From: an uncultured Bacteroides sp.
GTDB lineage: Bacteria > Bacteroidota > Bacteroidia > Bacteroidales > Bacteroidaceae
Reading direction: 5' to 3'
Length of the DNA: 64,000 nucleotides
NCBI GenBank assembly: GCA_949285025.1
Contig: CASDXG010000096.1
Coordinates: 124,001 to 188,000, forward strand
The notes beneath the pieces were generated by a model. The model was not told the origin of the DNA, did not search any database, and was given only the letters and a program-made list of their open reading frames with translations. Below, one piece after another: positions 27,658 to 36,398 of this stretch (positions are counted from its first letter, which is position 1; every line of letters begins with the position of its first letter). The position numbers and the translations under genes were made by a program.

Positions 27658-28818
27658 ATGAATAATCCGGTTGCTTTTAAGGAAGAAAACGCAACACTGT
27701 GGCATAAAGATTTTATCATTCTGCTTGTCGTAAATGCATTATTTCATGCCTCTGTCTTTTTACAGTTTTCTGTTTTAGGGCATTGTATGTCGGGAGGGAT
27801 GCCGTATGGCGGAAACTCCATCGGGGTAACCTTACTTGCTTTTATTGTGGGGATGTTTCTTCCGGGAGCATTGAATAGTTACCTTGTCGACAGATTTAGG
27901 CGAAGGAATGTTCTTTTGTATAGCATTCTGTTGTATGCTTTGTTGTCTTTAGCCTGGTTGCATGTGACGGAAAATACCGGACTGTTTATTTTACGTTTAT
28001 TACAAGGTGGTGCATTTGCTACTGCTTTGATGGCTTCGGGGGCTACGCTTGCTATCGATACGACTCCAAGTGTCAAGCGGAATATTGCGAACAGGGTATT
28101 CACTTGTTTTGGTGTCATAGGAATGTTGGCCGGTTTTACCGTTGGATATTGGGGCGGAATATCGTTCTCTTTTGCGCAGTGGGTTTATGTCTCATCTGCA
28201 TTATGTTTTGTGTTAATACCGGCTGTCCTGATGATAAATGTTTGCTTTCGTGCTCCTTTAGGCTTACCCTTGTTTTCACTGGACCGTTTTATTTTGCCGA
28301 AAACATTGCTGCCGGGCGTTAATATGATGGCAGTGGCTGTTACATCAGGTATTGTTTTTGTCGCTGTATCCGATGCTTCCTTTTATATTTTTGCGGGCGT
28401 AGGATTCTTGTGTTATTTATTCTTCTCTCGTTTGCCGGTTTTTTCTCGGGTATCGCGTTTAGCGGTTGTGATTGGGCAATTGCTTGCAGGGACGGGGATA
28501 ATGATGCTGTTTTGCGGTGAGGGCAAGATCTTTTTGTATGGAAGTGCTGTATTGATAGGCTTCGGAACGGCGGCATCTTTGGCATGTATGTTGCAAATGA
28601 TGATTTTATTGTCCTCGCATTGTGAGCGGGGAACGGGATATCACACGTATCAATTGCTGTGGGAATCCGGATTAATTTTAGGTATTGGGTGCGTATGGTG
28701 TGAATATTTATCAGATTTGTCTTTTGCATATCAACTGGCTTTGGGCATTTGTGGAGCCGGTCTTTTCCTTTATGTATTATTTACGCATTCATATTTTACG
28801 AGAAAATATACATCTTAA
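27658..28818 (+). CDS. MFS transporter
   Basis: 386 residues with about twelve membrane helices. The loop after helix 2 carries DRFRRRNVLL, the major-facilitator signature region. Substrate unknown. A TATTTTTG at 27639-27646 might give it an extra start of transcription inside the panB-ettA run. Confidence 0.82.
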   Translation: MNNPVAFKEENATLWHKDFIILLVVNALFHASVFLQFSVLGHCMSGGMPYGGNSIGVTLLAFIVGMFLPGALNSYLVDRFRRRNVLLYSILLYALLSLAWLHVTENTGLFILRLLQGGAFATALMASGATLAIDTTPSVKRNIANRVFTCFGVIGMLAGFTVGYWGGISFSFAQWVYVSSALCFVLIPAVLMINVCFRAPLGLPLFSLDRFILPKTLLPGVNMMAVAVTSGIVFVAVSDASFYIFAGVGFLCYLFFSRLPVFSRVSRLAVVIGQLLAGTGIMMLFCGEGKIFLYGSAVLIGFGTAASLACMLQMMILLSSHCERGTGYHTYQLLWESGLILGIGCVWCEYLSDLSFAYQLALGICGAGLFLYVLFTHSYFTRKYTS

Positions 28819-28830
28819 ATATAAAAGAAT

Positions 28831-30519
28831 ATGGCAGACGATAAAAAGATTATTTTTTCTATGGTGGGAGTAAGTAAATCCTTCCAAAATAATAAGCAGG
28901 TTTTAAAAGACATCTACCTATCCTTTTTTTATGGAGCAAAGATTGGTATTATCGGTTTAAACGGAGCCGGTAAATCAACTTTATTGAAGATTATAGCCGG
29001 ATTAGACAAAGATTATCAAGGGAATGTAGTCTTTTCTTCAGAATATTCCGTCGGCTATTTGGCACAGGAGCCTTATCTTGATGATACGAAAACGGTTAAA
29101 GAAGTGGTTATGGAGGGCGTCCAGCCTGTAGTTGACGCTTTGAAAGAATATGAGGAGATTAATAATAAGTTCGGTTTGCCTGAATATTATGAGAATCCTG
29201 ACAAGATGGATGCCCTGTTTACCCGCCAGGCTGAGTTGCAGGATATTATTGATTCTACCGATGCGTGGAATCTGGATAGTAAATTGGAAAGGGCAATGGA
29301 TGCATTGCGCTGTCCCGATGAGAACCAATCGGTAAAGTATCTTTCCGGAGGAGAGCGCAGGCGTGTGGCACTTTGCCGACTGCTTTTGCAGAAACCGGAT
29401 ATATTGTTGCTCGATGAACCGACGAACCATTTGGATGCAGAGAGTATTGATTGGTTGGAACAGCACCTGCAACAGTATGAGGGAACTGTGATAGCTGTGA
29501 CGCATGACCGTTATTTCCTTGATCATGTAGCAGGATGGATTCTTGAACTTGACCGCGGGGAGGGCATCCCATGGAAAGGAAATTATTCCGGTTGGTTAGA
29601 GCAAAAAGCCAGAAGGATGGAGATGGAAGAGAAAACGGCAAGTAAACGCCGCAGAACTTTGGAGCGGGAATTGGAATGGGTTCGTATGGCTCCTAAGGCG
29701 AGACATGCCAAAGGTAAGGCGCGTTTGAACTCTTATGATAAGTTGTTGAACGAGGATGTTAAAGAAAAAGAGGAGAAACTTGAAATCTTTATTCCGAATG
29801 GTCCTCGTTTAGGGAATAAGGTAATCGAAGCAAAGCATGTGGCTAAAGCCTATGGCGATAAGTTGCTTTTCGATGATTTGAATTTCATGCTTCCTCCAAA
29901 TGGTATCGTTGGTGTAATAGGACCTAACGGAGCAGGAAAAACAACGTTGTTTCGTTTGATTATGGGACTTGAGACTCCTGATAAAGGAGAGTTCGAAGTA
30001 GGAGAGACGGTAAAGATATCTTATGTCGATCAGCAGCATAAAGATATCGACCCGAATAAGACGGTTTATCAAGTGATAAGCGGAGGAAATGATCTGATCC
30101 GGATGGGGAATCGCGATGTGAATGCAAGGGCGTATTTAAGTCGGTTTAATTTTGCCGGTTCCGATCAGGAGAAACTTTGCGGAATGCTTTCCGGAGGAGA
30201 ACGGAATCGTTTGCATCTTGCAATGGCTTTAAAGCAGGAAGGGAATGTCTTGTTGCTGGATGAACCGACGAATGATATCGATGTTAATACGCTTCGGGCA
30301 CTGGAAGATGGTTTGGACGATTTCGCCGGTTGTGCGGTTGTTATCAGTCATGACCGTTGGTTCTTGGATCGCATCTGCACACATATACTTGCTTTCGAGG
30401 GAAACAGCGAAGTCTTCTTCTTCGAAGGCTCTTATACGGAATATGAAGAGAATAAGATGAAGCGTATGGGGAATGTGGAACCCAAACGGGTGCGTTACCG
30501 TAAATTGATGGAAGATTGA
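28831..30519 (+). CDS. ettA: Energy-dependent translational throttle protein EttA (ABC-F)
   Basis: Soluble ATPase that binds the ribosomal E site and gates early elongation according to the ATP level. 562 residues with two ABC domains: Walker A GLNGAGKS (42-49) and GPNGAGKT, signatures LSGGERRRVALC and LSGGERNRLHLA. A linker and an arm-type insertion follow the family pattern. Last gene of the panB-MFS-ettA run, ending at a strong hairpin. Confidence 0.95.
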   Translation: MADDKKIIFSMVGVSKSFQNNKQVLKDIYLSFFYGAKIGIIGLNGAGKSTLLKIIAGLDKDYQGNVVFSSEYSVGYLAQEPYLDDTKTVKEVVMEGVQPVVDALKEYEEINNKFGLPEYYENPDKMDALFTRQAELQDIIDSTDAWNLDSKLERAMDALRCPDENQSVKYLSGGERRRVALCRLLLQKPDILLLDEPTNHLDAESIDWLEQHLQQYEGTVIAVTHDRYFLDHVAGWILELDRGEGIPWKGNYSGWLEQKARRMEMEEKTASKRRRTLERELEWVRMAPKARHAKGKARLNSYDKLLNEDVKEKEEKLEIFIPNGPRLGNKVIEAKHVAKAYGDKLLFDDLNFMLPPNGIVGVIGPNGAGKTTLFRLIMGLETPDKGEFEVGETVKISYVDQQHKDIDPNKTVYQVISGGNDLIRMGNRDVNARAYLSRFNFAGSDQEKLCGMLSGGERNRLHLAMALKQEGNVLLLDEPTNDIDVNTLRALEDGLDDFAGCAVVISHDRWFLDRICTHILAFEGNSEVFFFEGSYTEYEENKMKRMGNVEPKRVRYRKLMED

Positions 30520-30574
30520 GATATTCTGCATAGGAATATGGCAGTAAATTAATCGGGATTTTCTGCCGTAAAGC

Positions 30575-30618
30575 AAGAAACGTCTCGGCTTTTCCTTGAA
30601 AAAGCCGAGACGTTTCTT
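30575..30618. terminator. Bidirectional terminator between ettA and the Omp85-like gene
   Basis: AAGAAACGTCTCGGCTTTT and its exact complement form a 19-bp perfect stem with a 6-base loop; A- and T-rich edges suit both directions. Confidence 0.85.
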
Positions 30619-30638
30619 ATGAAATCTTTCCGCGTTTT

Positions 30639-31859
30639 TTAGAAAGCTTCCGTCATATTGAAATAAAAAAGATTCTGTTTGTTGATGAAATTGCGGCCGA
30701 AATCCAACCGCACATTCATTCTTGGTTGCACTTCTATGCGTAGTCCAAGTCCGCAATTGGGAAGCACCCCTTCGATTTTTCCGGGATTTCCTCCCATGAA
30801 TCCGCAACCTCCCCATGCCACAAAACCCAAATGATGAATCGCTTTTTTAAACCAGTTTGCCTGATCGGTATTAAACATTTGTCGATATTCGGCAAGCATG
30901 ACATGCGAGGACTTATCCCTGTATTGTCCCATATAGTATCCTCTTAAATCAAATGGCGTGCCGCTTAATACATATTTATTCAATGGGATATCGCCGAAAA
31001 CGTTTTTTGTCTGGACAGTCCACGCCAATACTTTTCTTAAACCTACTGTTTTATATTGTCTGTAATCTATTTCGAAGCGGTAGAAGTTATTGTCGCCTCC
31101 TAAAAATTTCTGGTACAACATTCCTCGAAAATCGAGATATAGGCCTTTGTACGGATTGGCAGGCAAGTCACGACTGTCGTATGTTACTAAAATACCTATG
31201 CCGGAACTGAAGTTTTTATACCCGTCGGCTGTACCACCGGCTGCCTTATATGAAGGTTCTTCTACAAGGTATTTGGCCGGATCTTTCATTTCATCATAAT
31301 TAAGGTCGATTTGTGGCCCGATAAACCAGTCGGTATCTTCTATACGGAACAGGAACCACGGGTTGATTTGTATGCCGCTGTATTGATAACGGCTTGTAGA
31401 GTCGCTCCGTTCGTAATGTTTATTGGTTGAATAGCCTATGCCATAAAAATTTTCTTGTGTATTCTTGTAGGAGAACTGACCGAATATTCGGAAGCGGTCG
31501 TTCTTGAAAAACAGTTGAGGCTTTACCATGATGTTCAGTCCTCCGTTGAACATAAATGCCAGTGCTGCGGGAAGGACGGAACGGCGCATGGTCGTGTCTT
31601 TAGGATTCATTCGGAATGTCATCAAAGCACTTCCTCCGACTAATAGACCGAAGTCCGGGCTGTAGCTTGGGCCACCGAGTATGTTATAGTGTAAATTTCT
31701 TTTTGCCAAACGTTGTTTTCGCAGTTCTTTCTTTGTAAGTTTTCTCTGTTGGGAGATTGAATCATTGGATGAAGATTCTGCTGCATAAGGATTGAGCGTC
31801 AGGGAAAATCCGTTTATTGCAAACAGACAGGCCAATGTAAGAAAAAATAATTTTCTCAT
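30639..31859 (-). CDS. BamA/TamA-family outer membrane protein, barrel only
   Basis: 406 residues from ATG 31859, which starts directly at a signal peptide (MRKLFFLTLACLFAINGFS). A charged linker (QQRKLTKKELRKQRLAKRN) is followed by a beta-barrel resembling the C-terminal surface-antigen domain of Omp85 proteins (GIGYSTNKHYERSD, GGDNNFYRFEIDYRQY, GLGLRIEVQPRMNVRLDFGR), ending in Phe. No POTRA domains are present, so it is not a complete assembly factor. It could be an outer membrane channel or enzyme scaffold. An in-frame upstream extension to 31922 lies beyond the likely promoter and is rejected. Confidence 0.8.
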   Translation of the reverse strand: MRKLFFLTLACLFAINGFSLTLNPYAAESSSNDSISQQRKLTKKELRKQRLAKRNLHYNILGGPSYSPDFGLLVGGSALMTFRMNPKDTTMRRSVLPAALAFMFNGGLNIMVKPQLFFKNDRFRIFGQFSYKNTQENFYGIGYSTNKHYERSDSTSRYQYSGIQINPWFLFRIEDTDWFIGPQIDLNYDEMKDPAKYLVEEPSYKAAGGTADGYKNFSSGIGILVTYDSRDLPANPYKGLYLDFRGMLYQKFLGGDNNFYRFEIDYRQYKTVGLRKVLAWTVQTKNVFGDIPLNKYVLSGTPFDLRGYYMGQYRDKSSHVMLAEYRQMFNTDQANWFKKAIHHLGFVAWGGCGFMGGNPGKIEGVLPNCGLGLRIEVQPRMNVRLDFGRNFINKQNLFYFNMTEAF

Positions 31860-31909
31860 AAGACAGGAGGTATGGTTAGGCGTTTTTTTCGTAAAACTGA
31901 TTTCTGCGG

Positions 31910-31917
31910 CAAAAGTA
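31910..31917 (-). promoter_or_regulatory. -7 element of the Omp85-like gene
   Basis: TACTTTTG on the minus strand, 51 bases before ATG 31859. Confidence 0.5.
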
Positions 31918-32095
31918 ATCAAAATACTTGAATAAAAGCGAATATGAAAGAATTGTATGTTACGGACTTACTTTTGGAAAGTCCTGCCGATACAGATTGT
32001 AACACATTTGAAATATAATAAATGAAGAAATGAAATATTTAAAAGAAAACAAGAAAAAGTAAATAAAAAAAAGATTTTTTTTGCTATCATGTCCT

Positions 32096-32103
32096 TATCT
32101 TTG
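32096..32103 (+). promoter_or_regulatory. -7 element of the fimbrillin-like pair
   Basis: TATCTTTG fits TAnnTTTG, 66 bases before ATG 32169. The rest of the interval 31918-32159 is AT-rich with no further gene seen. I find no long flanking inverted repeats that would suggest an invertible promoter. Confidence 0.5.
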
Positions 32104-32168
32104 TAAAAATACAACACAAATATTTTTATAAACTGACTTGATTTATTATTAAAAATTTAATGATTGAA

Positions 32169-33026
32169 ATGAAAAAAAAGAGTTTTCTTCAATTCAGATA
32201 TCTACTGTATTTATCAGCGATATCTCTTTGCTGTTATTCGTGTGGCGATGATTTCTCTCCGGAGGAAGACAGTACCTTATTGCCTGAAGGGGAATATCCT
32301 GTGACTTTTGTCTCAAGAACGTCTGATTTTACCGTGTCAGATCCATCGTTTGATGGTAGTTTTGTGTGGAGTGCAGGAGATGAAATTGCAGTACAGATCG
32401 ATTCGGAAGTGAAGAAATATACCGTTAGTAGTGACGGAAATGCATTGTCTGCTTCCGACCCGTTTTATTGGAAATCTTCTAATGAAACGAAAAGAGTTTC
32501 CGCATGGTTTCCTTATAGTGAAACACAACCGGTGAATATACAGGTAGAGAGTGACCAAAAATCAGAGGATAATTTTCGGAAGAGTGACTTTTTGGCTACG
32601 GGCGTGGGAGTGAGAGTCGCTTTCGGGGGGGATAATATGTTGTCTTTTAGTCATAGAGTGGCGAAAGTGACAATTAAATTAAACCCCAGTGAGCAGATAC
32701 AGAATATCGATGGGGCAGAGATCTTGCTGGTTGATTTAGAGGGAGTCAATGGCGGGACTGTAGTAAGTCCTTACGTGACAGACGAGACAGAAAAGGTGTA
32801 TACAGCCTATCTTTCCCCGCAAGATGTGAGCGGAAAAGAGTTTGTGCAGGTGGATTTAAATGGAAAAACCTATTATTATCTCCCGGATGAGGGTGATGGA
32901 CTTCTCGTTTCCGGGAAATATTATGTTTATAATGTGAGTGTGACAAAAGAAGGGCTTGTTGGAAAATTAGAGCAAAGCGGAGCATGGGAAGGAACAGATC
33001 AGGAAGTCTCAACAGAATTGAATTAA
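32169..33026 (+). CDS. Fimbrillin-family lipoprotein (Mfa-like)
   Basis: 285 residues starting MKKKSFLQF, with a lipoprotein signal and lipid-attachment Cys in LCCYSC. The mature part has the fimbrillin N-terminal pattern: FVSRTSDF, FVWSAGDEIAVQI, VSAWFPYSE and the FSHRVAKVTIKL strand. It is expected at the cell surface as a pilus subunit or accessory adhesin. It lies 22 bases before a second gene of the same type. No FimB/Mfa2 anchor-like or Mfa3-5 genes are nearby. A second in-frame ATG (32160) is three codons upstream. Confidence 0.8.
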   Translation: MKKKSFLQFRYLLYLSAISLCCYSCGDDFSPEEDSTLLPEGEYPVTFVSRTSDFTVSDPSFDGSFVWSAGDEIAVQIDSEVKKYTVSSDGNALSASDPFYWKSSNETKRVSAWFPYSETQPVNIQVESDQKSEDNFRKSDFLATGVGVRVAFGGDNMLSFSHRVAKVTIKLNPSEQIQNIDGAEILLVDLEGVNGGTVVSPYVTDETEKVYTAYLSPQDVSGKEFVQVDLNGKTYYYLPDEGDGLLVSGKYYVYNVSVTKEGLVGKLEQSGAWEGTDQEVSTELN

Positions 33027-33048
33027 TAAAACTTTAAGAATAATATTT

Positions 33049-34698
33049 ATGAAACAATATATGAACGACAGCATGCGGTGCTGTATATATCTTTTTTGTC
33101 TGACTCTTTTTACTGTAATGTGGACAGGATGTTCAAACGAGGACGACTCGTTTGTCGGGAATGATGAGATGCCGGGAGGCAAAACTTTGGCAGTTCAGTT
33201 AATAGATAACGGATTTGATTCTTCAACGGATGCGAAAGGCCGTGCGTTGGAGAACGAAAATTTTGTTACTACCTTTACGGAAGGTGATAAAATAGGCGTG
33301 TATGTTGTACTAAATGGCGAACTTCTTGCTGAAAATGTTTGTATGACTTATACAGACGGACAGTGGCAAGGCACGCTGTATGATGAGGGGGATAACGCGA
33401 ATTATTTTGCATATTATCCGTATGACGCTAATATTTCATCGGAAACATTGGCATTGTCTGCAGAAAACGCCGAGACGTTTCTTTCTGAATATATCCGGGA
33501 ATTTGATCCGTTACAGGCGGATAGTTATACGAAGGGGGATTTAATGACCGGTGAAGGCTCCGTCGTTACAGCCGGGAATGGCGTAAGAAGGGTTGAATTT
33601 ACAATGGGACATCGGATGTCTTTACTTGTAGTGCAACTGCCGACAGTGAATTACTCTTTGTCGACAGATGCGGATTATACATGGAAAGGCGATGTACCCG
33701 GTGTTGCTTTTACCGGATTTTCTCCTTATTCTATGAGCGATGGATCGTATAGATGCCTGTTCAATCCGGATATAGCATGGACGGAAACTTGTAGTGTAAG
33801 CTACTCTGGAGAGCTCGGTACGCAGACATATACTTTTGTGAACAGTGAACTTAACAGTATTGCATCGGGACATTATCTGAGGTATATCGTGGATAAAGAG
33901 CAGAGCAGAACGATTACCCATACCCTGCAGATAGGCGATTTCTATATGAGTAACGGCGGTTTTGTGTCAAAAGATGCGGAACTGACAGAATATCAGAAGG
34001 AACAATGTATCGGAGTCGTATACTGGCTTGGTGATGCGACCGTTGATGATGCCGTGTTGAGAGCCGAACATTCGGGCTGTACGCATGGATTGGTCGTTTC
34101 GTTGTTCGGCGAGCAGAATATTGCATGGCAGGATAATTTTGATTACGATTCCGAACAGGAAGGAGAATCTGTAGGTGATTGGATTAAGAATGATGAGGAG
34201 TGTCAGAATAAGGGTATCGTTTCTTGTCAGACAGATTACGAGGTAGAAGATGTTATAAATAAGATTTTAGGGTATAACAATACGAAAGGGATTGAATTAT
34301 TTAATGATGCACACGCGGGAAGTCTGGTAAATCCGGTAGCGAAGGTGGTGGAATATCGTAAGAATGTTCCGGCTCCTGCGAACAGTAGCGATTGGTTTGT
34401 TCCCTCTGCCAAGGAATTGTCATTGATGACTACGGGTGAGGTCTCGGATGTTTGGTGGGATGATTATAATACGGAAATCTGCGATTTGATAAGAATGCAA
34501 TTTGCTAAATTAGGCGAAAATTACGCACAGGATTTTAGTAATTTCGGATGGTCAAGTTCTGAATATTTGCTGGATTTGCCGATATCACCGGATCTGAGAA
34601 GTTCACGCGCCTATGGCGTATGGTTCGTTGATGGAGCGATTGATTATGATGGAAAAGCAAACGATAGGGTAGAGGCGAGATTCATTTTGGCATTTTGA
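33049..34698 (+). CDS. Fimbrillin-like lipoprotein with C-terminal FISUMP/DUF1566-like domain
   Basis: 549 residues. A lipoprotein signal ends at TGC (MWTGCSNEDD). A fimbrillin-like N-terminal half (FTEGDKIGVYVVL, YFAYYPYD, VEFTMGHRMSLLVVQLP) is followed by a C-terminal half that looks like the FISUMP/DUF1566 surface domain (IGVVYWLGD, SDWFVPSAKELSLM, FGWSSSEY, YGVWFVDGAI). Such two-part proteins are surface lipoproteins of Bacteroidales. It is probably co-transcribed with the gene 22 bases upstream and ends before a clear hairpin. Ligand unknown. Confidence 0.78.
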   Translation: MKQYMNDSMRCCIYLFCLTLFTVMWTGCSNEDDSFVGNDEMPGGKTLAVQLIDNGFDSSTDAKGRALENENFVTTFTEGDKIGVYVVLNGELLAENVCMTYTDGQWQGTLYDEGDNANYFAYYPYDANISSETLALSAENAETFLSEYIREFDPLQADSYTKGDLMTGEGSVVTAGNGVRRVEFTMGHRMSLLVVQLPTVNYSLSTDADYTWKGDVPGVAFTGFSPYSMSDGSYRCLFNPDIAWTETCSVSYSGELGTQTYTFVNSELNSIASGHYLRYIVDKEQSRTITHTLQIGDFYMSNGGFVSKDAELTEYQKEQCIGVVYWLGDATVDDAVLRAEHSGCTHGLVVSLFGEQNIAWQDNFDYDSEQEGESVGDWIKNDEECQNKGIVSCQTDYEVEDVINKILGYNNTKGIELFNDAHAGSLVNPVAKVVEYRKNVPAPANSSDWFVPSAKELSLMTTGEVSDVWWDDYNTEICDLIRMQFAKLGENYAQDFSNFGWSSSEYLLDLPISPDLRSSRAYGVWFVDGAIDYDGKANDRVEARFILAF

Positions 34699-34766
34699 CC
34701 GTATAAGCGAATAGATATAACTCTTTTTCCAAACCTGTTAGAAGAGTAAAACGAACATTTTGAGGG

Positions 34767-34797
34767 CGTGCAGATTCATGTTTATTGAATCTGCACG
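34767..34797 (+). terminator. Terminator after the fimbrillin-like pair
   Basis: CGTGCAGATTCA and TGAATCTGCACG form a 12-bp stem with a 7-base loop, followed by TTTCGTCT. 69 bases past the stop. Confidence 0.75.
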
Positions 34798-34855
34798 TTT
34801 CGTCTATGCTGTAATTATCCGTAATCATTCTGTTTATAATTTCTTTTTATTGTTT

Positions 34856-34863
34856 TAATTTTG
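34856..34863 (+). promoter_or_regulatory. -7 element of the second MATE gene
   Basis: TAATTTTG fits TAnnTTTG. The leader to ATG 35022 is about 150 bases. Confidence 0.45.
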
Positions 34864-35021
34864 CACGGCCAAAAGTGAAAGATTCTTGTTTATATGGCAT
34901 TTGAGGCTCAGATTATTTCGTCAACTGGAAATAACATAAGAGAATCTGACATTTTACAATGAAATAAAAGTGGAAAATGAAATCGAATGACCTTCTGTTA
35001 CTTATACGTAAAGGAGAACCG

Positions 35022-36377
35022 ATGACGCTGAAACAGCAGCTGAGTCTTACCTTGAAACTGAGCATACCCGGCATTATGGCTCAGCTTTCTTCCATAGTCA
35101 TGCAGTACATTGATGCGGCAATGGTGGGAAGTTTGGGTGCGGAGGCCTCTGCTTCCATCGGATTGGTGTCGACAACGACTTGGTTGTTTGGGGGCTCATG
35201 TACTGCAGCTGCTACCGGTTTTTCAGTACAGGTGGCACATGCCATCGGTGCCGGTGATTTACAGAAAGCACGTTCAATCCTCCGACAGGCGTTAATTGCT
35301 GTGACAACATTTGGAGTCTTATGGGGGATGCTTGGGATGTCGATAAGCGGAAACCTGCCGGTATGGTTGGGTGGAGATGTTTCGATTCAGCATGACGCTT
35401 CGATGTATTTTCTGATTTATGCGTCATTCCTCCCTGTATTACAGTTGTATATTTTAGCAGGGAGCATGTTGCGTTGCAGCGGCAATGTACGTATCCCCAG
35501 TATGTTAAGCGTATTGATGTGTGTGCTTGACGTGATATTTAATTTTTTCCTGATATTCCCTTCTCGGGAAATACAGTGCATGGGGACTGTTTTTTGGATA
35601 CCGGGTGCTGGATGGGGTGTGGAAGGAGCTGCGTTAGGTACAGGGCTTGCCGAATTGTGCTCTGCAGCGATTATGTTATGGTTCCTTTGTACCCGTTCAA
35701 AAGAATTGCTGCTCACGGAAGAACGCGGACGTTTTAAACCGACACGCACAACGTTGAAACATGCCATTCGTATCGGTCTGCCTATGGGAATAGAGCATGC
35801 TGTTATCTGCGGGGCGCAGATTATGACAACAGTTATTGTCGCTCCTCTCGGTATTTTGTCGATAGCAGCCAATTCATTTGCCATTACAGCCGAGAGCTTA
35901 TGTTACATGCCGGGTTATGGAATAGCGGATGCTGCTACGACATTGGTCGGGCAAAGTTTCGGAGCAGGACGGAAAGATTTGACACGTCGGTTTGCATATA
36001 TCACGGTGTTCTCAGGCATGATTATTATGGGGATAATGGGAATTGTCATGTATATTGGTGCACCTCTTATTATCGGGACGATGACGCCCGATAAGGAAGT
36101 TGTAGCTTTGGGTGTAATGGCACTGCGGATAGAGGCGTTTGCCGAACCGATGTTTGCGGCGGCAATTGTCGCGTATGGCGTATTTGTCGGTGCGGGAAAT
36201 ACGGTAATTCCCTGCCTTATGAATTTTTTCAGTATATGGGCTGTTCGTCTAAGCCTGGCATCAGTACTTGCTCCTGTAATGGGATTGAAAGGAGTATGGC
36301 TGGCGATGTGTATCGAATTATGCTTTCGTGGTATGATTTTTTTGATACGTCTGAAAGGGAAAGGCTGGATGAAATAG
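35022..36377 (+). CDS. MATE family efflux transporter
   Basis: 451 residues with twelve membrane helices in two MatE halves (LSIPGIMAQLSSIVMQYIDA, then LPMGIEHAVICGAQ). I start it at ATG 35022, because AAGGAG lies 7 bases upstream and the family begins close to the first helix; ATG 34977 would add 15 polar residues. It differs clearly from the MATE gene at 24.5 kb, so it is not a recent duplicate. Substrate unknown. Confidence 0.9.
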   Translation: MTLKQQLSLTLKLSIPGIMAQLSSIVMQYIDAAMVGSLGAEASASIGLVSTTTWLFGGSCTAAATGFSVQVAHAIGAGDLQKARSILRQALIAVTTFGVLWGMLGMSISGNLPVWLGGDVSIQHDASMYFLIYASFLPVLQLYILAGSMLRCSGNVRIPSMLSVLMCVLDVIFNFFLIFPSREIQCMGTVFWIPGAGWGVEGAALGTGLAELCSAAIMLWFLCTRSKELLLTEERGRFKPTRTTLKHAIRIGLPMGIEHAVICGAQIMTTVIVAPLGILSIAANSFAITAESLCYMPGYGIADAATTLVGQSFGAGRKDLTRRFAYITVFSGMIIMGIMGIVMYIGAPLIIGTMTPDKEVVALGVMALRIEAFAEPMFAAAIVAYGVFVGAGNTVIPCLMNFFSIWAVRLSLASVLAPVMGLKGVWLAMCIELCFRGMIFLIRLKGKGWMK

Positions 36378-36386
36378 CCTTTCCCT
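36356..36386. terminator. Hairpin overlapping the MATE stop codon
   Basis: AGGGAAAGGCT and AGCCTTTCCCT form an 11-bp perfect stem with a 9-base loop. The stem covers the last codons and the stop, between convergent MATE and nspC. Confidence 0.7.
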
Positions 36387-36398
36387 GCCGGTAAAGTC

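Noticed and set aside
33049..34698. Possible variable protein of a diversity-generating retroelement, because of its FISUMP-like C-terminus
   Set aside because: No reverse transcriptase, template repeat or accessory gene is present nearby.
24500..36377. Duplication linking the two MATE genes
   Set aside because: Their sequences differ strongly at matching positions, so they are distinct family members.
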